Below the pieces are notes generated by a model. The model saw only the letters and a list, made by a program, of their open reading frames with translations, was not told the DNA's origin and did not search any database. DNA of 36,866 bases from Bacillota bacterium (GTDB lineage Bacteria; Bacillota; Dethiobacteria; DTU022; UBA8154): contig JAAYRR010000022.1 in assembly GCA_012518675.1 (NCBI GenBank), forward strand, positions 1-36,866, given 5' to 3'. The position numbers and the translations under genes are program-made. This document shows positions 32,958 to 36,866 of this stretch, piece after piece; position 1 is the stretch's first letter; the number at the start of each line of letters is the position of its first letter.

Positions 32958-33005
32958 ATATAACCAAGTTAGTTATATTTTACCGTAAAAAACTGCCCCA
33001 GTCAA
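32958..33005 (-). promoter_or_regulatory. promoter and operator-like dyad of the Rrf2 gene
   Basis: On the minus strand: TTGACT (33005-33000), 17-base spacer, TAAAAT (32982-32977). Immediately downstream, ATATAAC (32958-32964) and GTTATAT (32972-32978) form a perfect 7-bp dyad with a 7-base spacer covering the transcription start, a classic repressor site. Confidence 0.65.
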
Positions 33006-33219
33006 GCACCGGTTTCCAGCCCTTATTTCTGTTAAGTTTATGGCATTCGGCTACGGCAGTGGGCCCGGGATAATAATACACCCTGCACGTCTGCGGCTGC
33101 CTGCTCTCCCTGAAACCCCCGGTCCGCGGTCCAATCTTTGGCCGGTCCGGCCAGGACTACGGCCTACGGCCACGCGCATGAAGGCGCAAGCAAGTGTCTA
33201 ATTTGGTACTACAGGGCTG
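33006..33219. other. GC-rich gap between the Rrf2 and second MATE genes
   Basis: No ORF. GGCCGGTCCGGCC (33140-33152) and GGCCTACGGCC (33161-33171) are self-complementary and probably lie in the 3' UTR of the minus-strand MATE gene; no T-tract marks a clear terminator. Confidence 0.4.
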
Positions 33220-34908
33220 TCAAAGGGTTTGCAGTTCGCTTACTTCGGCCTCCGGGGCGGCGTTTGTTCCTGCTGTTTTCAATTTCCGGTTAAGGTAACT
33301 GCGCACCCAGAGGGAGCTGATGGTGCCAAAGCCGACATTGGCTAAGGCGACAGCCCCCCAGGCGCCCCGCGGCCCCAGTTGCAGGCACAAGGTAAAAAAG
33401 AAAGCCCCGGCAACTTGAAAAAACAGCAGCCTGATGAGGATGTTGATAAAGGGCGGGTAGCCGCAGCCCATCCCCTGAAAAGTGGCATTGGCCAGCAGGC
33501 CGGCGCCTAAAAAACAATAGGTCAGGGCTGTAAACTGAAAATACTGGCTACCATATTTTACCACAGCAGGGTCTGTGCTGAAAATTTTGATCAGGTAGGG
33601 TGACAGGGCAATGATAACAATACCCATCAGGATCATAATCTGAAAAAGGAATTTACGTCCCTGTAAAAAAATTTCTTCAACCCGCTGCAATTTGCCAGCA
33701 CCAAAGTTTTGCCCGGCCATGATTACCGTGCCGGCGGAAAGGCCCACCAGGGGCAGGATCATGATGGCTTCAGTGCGAAAACCGATACTAAAAGCAGCTA
33801 CTAAGGTGTTTCCCAAGGGGAGCCGCATTAAAATATAGTTAAAGAAGAGCAGGGACAGGGAAAGAAAGCCCTGATTCATCGAGGCCGGCACACCGACAGT
33901 GACAATTTCCTGCAGATGCTGCCAGCCTAAGGTGAAACGACTAAAGTCAAGGTTGAAAATCCCTTTGCCCCGCCGGTAGTAGTCCAGGGCGTAAAGACAG
34001 CCGATTACCCAGGAAATAGCCGTCGCAATGGCCGCGCCCTTTACCTCCAAGCGGGGAAAAAACCAGATACCAAAAATAAAAAAAGGATCAAGGATAATGT
34101 TGCTGATGCTGGCAACCAACAGCATCCGCATCGAGGCCCCGGTATGCCCTTCACCCCGCAGGGTGCCATCAAAAACGTGTAAAAGATATTTGGCGATGCC
34201 GGCAAAAATGATCACACTTACGTAATCATAGGACATCTGGAAAATATCGCCTTCGGCGCCCATAAAGGTGAGGACTTTAGGGGCAATGGGGATCCCGATT
34301 AAGGCGATGAAAAGGCCGATGGCCAGCGCCAAGGCAACCCCCTGCTTTCCTGTTTCTGCAGCAAATTCCTTATCGCCGGCCCCTAAAGCCCGGGCCACTG
34401 CAGAGCTGATACCGATGGTGACACCCGCACCGATGGCGATTAAAAACATATAGATGGGGAAGGTAAAGCCCATGGCTGTGATGGCATCATCCCCCAGGCG
34501 GGACACATAAAAAGTATCTACAATGTTAAAAACAGTTACGAAAAACATGGCGATCAGGATCGGGTAGGAAAGTTTTAGCAGGGTGGGCAGGATGGGGCCC
34601 TGCAGAAGATCGGCGGCGGCATTTACCCGGTTTTCGTCAGCCGCAGCTCCCCCTGCAGCGGTGACCGGTTGTTCCGGGGCGGTTGTTGCCGCCCTGCCTG
34701 CAGTTGTTGTAGCCGGCTTTTCTGCGGCCGGGCCCGAATGTTCCCCGCCGTTTGCGCCGGGGTTTGCGGTATCTTCAGCTGCCGGCCCGGTTTTTTCAGC
34801 TGTTGCTTTTGCCTTTGCGGCTGCCAAATCCTTTTCCGGTTGTTCCTTGGCAGTTTCAATTTTAGCGGTGTTTTGTTTGTTACGGTTAGAATCCTGTTTT
34901 TCGTTCAT
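33220..34908 (-). CDS. MATE family efflux transporter with long low-complexity N-terminus
   Basis: 562 aa from ATG 34908 (AAGGGG 6 bases upstream). Residues 1-100 are polar and Ala/Thr/Pro/Glu/Lys-rich, with no predicted fold. The MATE core begins at GPILPTLLKLSYPILIAMFFVTVFNIVDTF and has about 12 helices with the mid-chain repeat EIVTVGVPASMNQGFLSLS and AGQNFGAGKL. It exports drugs or metabolites with Na+ or H+ exchange. The N-terminal tail is absent from the MATE protein at 28505 and may be a cytoplasmic interaction or regulatory tail. A strong promoter lies upstream. Confidence 0.9.
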   Translation of the reverse strand: MNEKQDSNRNKQNTAKIETAKEQPEKDLAAAKAKATAEKTGPAAEDTANPGANGGEHSGPAAEKPATTTAGRAATTAPEQPVTAAGGAAADENRVNAAADLLQGPILPTLLKLSYPILIAMFFVTVFNIVDTFYVSRLGDDAITAMGFTFPIYMFLIAIGAGVTIGISSAVARALGAGDKEFAAETGKQGVALALAIGLFIALIGIPIAPKVLTFMGAEGDIFQMSYDYVSVIIFAGIAKYLLHVFDGTLRGEGHTGASMRMLLVASISNIILDPFFIFGIWFFPRLEVKGAAIATAISWVIGCLYALDYYRRGKGIFNLDFSRFTLGWQHLQEIVTVGVPASMNQGFLSLSLLFFNYILMRLPLGNTLVAAFSIGFRTEAIMILPLVGLSAGTVIMAGQNFGAGKLQRVEEIFLQGRKFLFQIMILMGIVIIALSPYLIKIFSTDPAVVKYGSQYFQFTALTYCFLGAGLLANATFQGMGCGYPPFINILIRLLFFQVAGAFFFTLCLQLGPRGAWGAVALANVGFGTISSLWVRSYLNRKLKTAGTNAAPEAEVSELQTL

Positions 34909-34976
34909 TATATTCCCCTTAAAAAGTGTTACAAACATAAAAAAAATGCAGAAAGAGTACATAAAAACATACTTTT

Positions 34977-35005
34977 ATTATGTCATTAACGGCTGCTGCT
35001 GTCAA
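34977..35005 (-). promoter_or_regulatory. promoter of the second MATE gene
   Basis: On the minus strand: TTGACA (35005-35000), 17-base spacer, CATAAT (34982-34977); the leader is about 60 bases. Confidence 0.75.
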
Positions 35006-35010
35006 CAAAA

Positions 35011-35317
35011 GCAAGCCGGTTGATTCCCGTACGGGGGCTTGCCTTGCCGCCGTACAAACGGTGCCCGGCCGGAGGGATGCACCTTCCGGTCAGTGCGGTT
35101 TTTAACTCTGTGCAATAGCATCGGCATCAAAAAATTTTCTTATTATTGTTGCCGGTTGGCAAAACAAGAACCAAATGGAAGGTACGTCCCCCTGGTTGTC
35201 CGGTTACCCGCCAGGCAGGCGTTGATACAGGGCCATGCAAGTTTCTGCGGCAAGGGGGCTGTTTTTGTGTTAAAATAATATGTAAACAATTTTAAAATAA
35301 TCCTATGGGGGCCATCG
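35011..35317. other. structured divergent region before the antiporter gene
   Basis: GCAAGCC (35011-35017) and GGCTTGC (35036-35042) flank the palindrome CCCGTACGGG (35026-35035); a second hairpin CCGGAGG/CCTTCCGG spans 35069-35089; AACCA/TGGTT (35169-35173, 35193-35197) flank GGTACGTCCCCC, which resembles intergenic repeats of some Clostridia. TGTTAAAAT (35268-35276) could be an extended -10 for the antiporter. No gene is called. Confidence 0.4.
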
Positions 35318-36866
35318 ATGATTTTAATTTTAGCAGCACTTTTACTTTTAGCCACCTTTTCAACAAAAATTGCAGCACGCTTGGGTATCCCCGGATTGGT
35401 TTTATTTTTAGCTTTGGGCATGATTTTTGGCAGCGACGGGCTCAATATTGTGCCCTTTGATGATCCCCTGTTAACCCAGCAAGTTTCATCGGCTTTTATG
35501 ATTATCATTCTTTTTGAAGGCGGTTTTAACACCAAAAAACATCTGCTGCATCTTGCCTTCAGGCCTGCCTTTTCCCTGGCCACAGCCGGGGTTATCGTTA
35601 CCGCGGCAGCGCTGGCACTGTTTTCCCACTTAGTTATCGGTATCGACTTGTATGCCTCCTTTTTGATCGGGGCTATCATTTCCTCGACAGACGCCGCGGC
35701 TATTTTTGCGATATTAAGGGATAAAAATGTGCAGCCCAAATCGGCTGCCACCCTGGAAATAGAATCAGCCTCCAACGACCCGATGGCCATTATTTTAACA
35801 GTCACGGTCATTAATTTTGTGCAGGGTGTTTTAACGAACCCGGTTTCCATTGTCGCCAGCCTGACATGGCAGATTGTAATCGGCATTTTGATCGGTTACC
35901 TCATCGGTATGCTGGGCCCCTATCTAATCAATAAAATCCGGTTGGATACAGGCGGGTTTTATTACCTGCTTGTTTTAAGCCTTTGTATTTTAAGTTATGG
36001 CCTGGCTGAAGAGCTGCAGGCCAACGGTTTTTTAGCTGTCTTTTTTACCGGTTTTTATTTGGGCAATGCCGAATTTGTTTATAAACAGGGTGTTTCCCGT
36101 TCAATAGAGGATACATCTACGGTTTGCCACGTGATGCTCTTTCTGATGCTCGGGCTTTTGGTTTTTCCTTCGGAACTGCTCACTTTTTGGAAACAAGGCG
36201 TTTTCATCGCCCTGATTTTAACCTTTCTAGCCCGGCCGATAGCTGTTTTTCTTTGCACCCTGTTTTGGAAATACACGGTGAAGGAAAAGTTACTGCTCTG
36301 CTGGGGCGGCATTAAAGGGGTTATCCCCATCGTGCTGGCCACCTACCCGGTTGCTGCCGGGCTGGAAGGGGGCCACTACTACTTTAACATCGTTTTCTTT
36401 GTAGTTTTGCTTTCCGCCTTGGTGCAGGGTTCCACCATTGAAGTGGTGGCCCAAAAACTGGGGCTGTTAACAGGCAATAAACGCCTTTCCCCCCATTCGC
36501 TGGAACTCATTTCTTTGGAACACCCGGGTTATGAACTGTTGGAATATGATGTGGGGGCGGAATCCCCGCTGCTTAAAAGGCAGTTGCAGGAGATCCCCCT
36601 GCCGGAAGGGGCTCTGGTATCGGCGATTGTCCGGGAAAATGATCTGCTCGCACCCCGCGGTGAAACAGTTATTACAGAAAACGATCTATTATATATTCTT
36701 GTCCGGGACGAAGATCAAAAAGAGCTGGCCGGGGTGCTGGAACCGTTTGCGGTTGAACCGGCAGCGGCAGAGCACGACCGGGTTGCTTTTCCGGCAGCAG
36801 CACCCGGGGTGCAGGGAGGACTTGGGGAAAGGGATGAACCAGCGGCAGCAGGGGCAGGGGCAGGGG
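35318..36866 (+). CDS. CPA1 cation/proton antiporter with TrkA-C domain (3' end cut)
   Basis: At least 516 residues, open to the window edge. ATG 35318 follows GGGGG (about 35306-35310). About 12 membrane helices: MILILAALLLLATFSTKIAARLGIPGLVLFLALGM, the ion-site SSTDAAAIFAILRD, ESASNDPMAIILT with the ND pair, and WGGIKGVIPIVLATYP. After about residue 400 comes a TrkA-C-like domain (PLPEGALVSAIVRENDLLAPRGETVITENDLLYILV). NhaP2/CvrA-type K+(Na+)/H+ antiporter, for pH or potassium balance. The tail is Ala/Gly/Glu-rich and enters a GGGGCA repeat at the edge. Confidence 0.92.
   Translation, partial: MILILAALLLLATFSTKIAARLGIPGLVLFLALGMIFGSDGLNIVPFDDPLLTQQVSSAFMIIILFEGGFNTKKHLLHLAFRPAFSLATAGVIVTAAALALFSHLVIGIDLYASFLIGAIISSTDAAAIFAILRDKNVQPKSAATLEIESASNDPMAIILTVTVINFVQGVLTNPVSIVASLTWQIVIGILIGYLIGMLGPYLINKIRLDTGGFYYLLVLSLCILSYGLAEELQANGFLAVFFTGFYLGNAEFVYKQGVSRSIEDTSTVCHVMLFLMLGLLVFPSELLTFWKQGVFIALILTFLARPIAVFLCTLFWKYTVKEKLLLCWGGIKGVIPIVLATYPVAAGLEGGHYYFNIVFFVVLLSALVQGSTIEVVAQKLGLLTGNKRLSPHSLELISLEHPGYELLEYDVGAESPLLKRQLQEIPLPEGALVSAIVRENDLLAPRGETVITENDLLYILVRDEDQKELAGVLEPFAVEPAAAEHDRVAFPAAAPGVQGGLGERDEPAAAGAGAG
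36845..36866 (+). repeat. GGGGCA tandem repeat at the window edge
   Basis: At least three GGGGCA-type units code alternating Gly-Ala in the antiporter tail; the repeat continues beyond the window. Confidence 0.5.

Noticed and set aside
1-36866. CRISPR array, insertion sequence or prophage
   Set aside because: No regularly spaced repeats, transposase motifs or phage structural genes were seen; the holin-like gene stands alone.

Overview
The window looks like chromosome of a spore-forming, anaerobic, low-to-mid GC Gram-positive bacterium of the class Clostridia, possibly a Peptococcaceae / Desulfotomaculum-type organism; the family is inference, because no rRNA or other firm marker is present. 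Supporting signs are strong purine-rich Shine-Dalgarno sites, many TTG and GTG starts, sporulation-linked genes (GerM-like lipoprotein, YtfJ/GerW, DUF2953), an S-layer-homology amidase, a flavodiiron protein typical of anaerobes, and sigma-A-type promoters with exact 17-base spacers.

Layout. 1-4462: mfd (transcription-repair coupling factor) flanked by two tiny zinc-ribbon proteins and followed by a holin-like membrane protein. 4907-6104: envelope operon of a DUF881 protein, an overlapping 25-residue micro-ORF and the small basic protein (DUF1290). 6405-7340: double-GerMN lipoprotein, convergent with a membrane-anchored NodB polysaccharide deacetylase (7351-8853, minus) whose N-terminus resembles a reduced PlsY. 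8854-9206: a possible 24-residue ORF and a structured element. 9207-11470: a DUF5610-like protein divergent from an orphan type III-style adenine methyltransferase. 11507-12693: DUF2953 and YtfJ/GerW. 12782-15016: a DUF2249 protein and the flavodiiron protein FprA. 15053-16838: an AT-rich type II restriction-modification pair. 17164-19557: a large secreted protein of carboxypeptidase-regulatory-like repeats ending in a copper-amine-oxidase-N domain.

19735-21801 (minus): hybrid PAS histidine kinase. 22115-22189 (minus): tRNA-Val(CAC) with a near-perfect promoter; facing it is a plus-strand promoter with a hairpin and no ORF. 22500-26303: alpha/beta hydrolase, metallo-beta-lactamase-fold lipoprotein and an AMP-forming acyl-CoA ligase. 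26634-29911: ABC exporter and MATE exporter. 30063-32303: SLH-SH3-AMIN-amidase. 32519-32932 (minus): Rrf2 regulator with a dyad on its own promoter. 33220-34908 (minus): second MATE protein with a long low-complexity N-terminus. 35318-end: CPA1-type cation/proton antiporter, cut by the window edge.

The genes mostly serve the envelope, sporulation, redox/nitrosative defence, DNA modification and export. No CRISPR array, transposase or prophage was seen. The least explained items are the PlsY-like/NodB fusion, the doubly overlapping micro-ORF, the possible non-coding RNA facing tRNA-Val, and the DUF2249-FprA pair behind an AT-rich dyad. All function calls come from reading motifs by eye; no database search was run.
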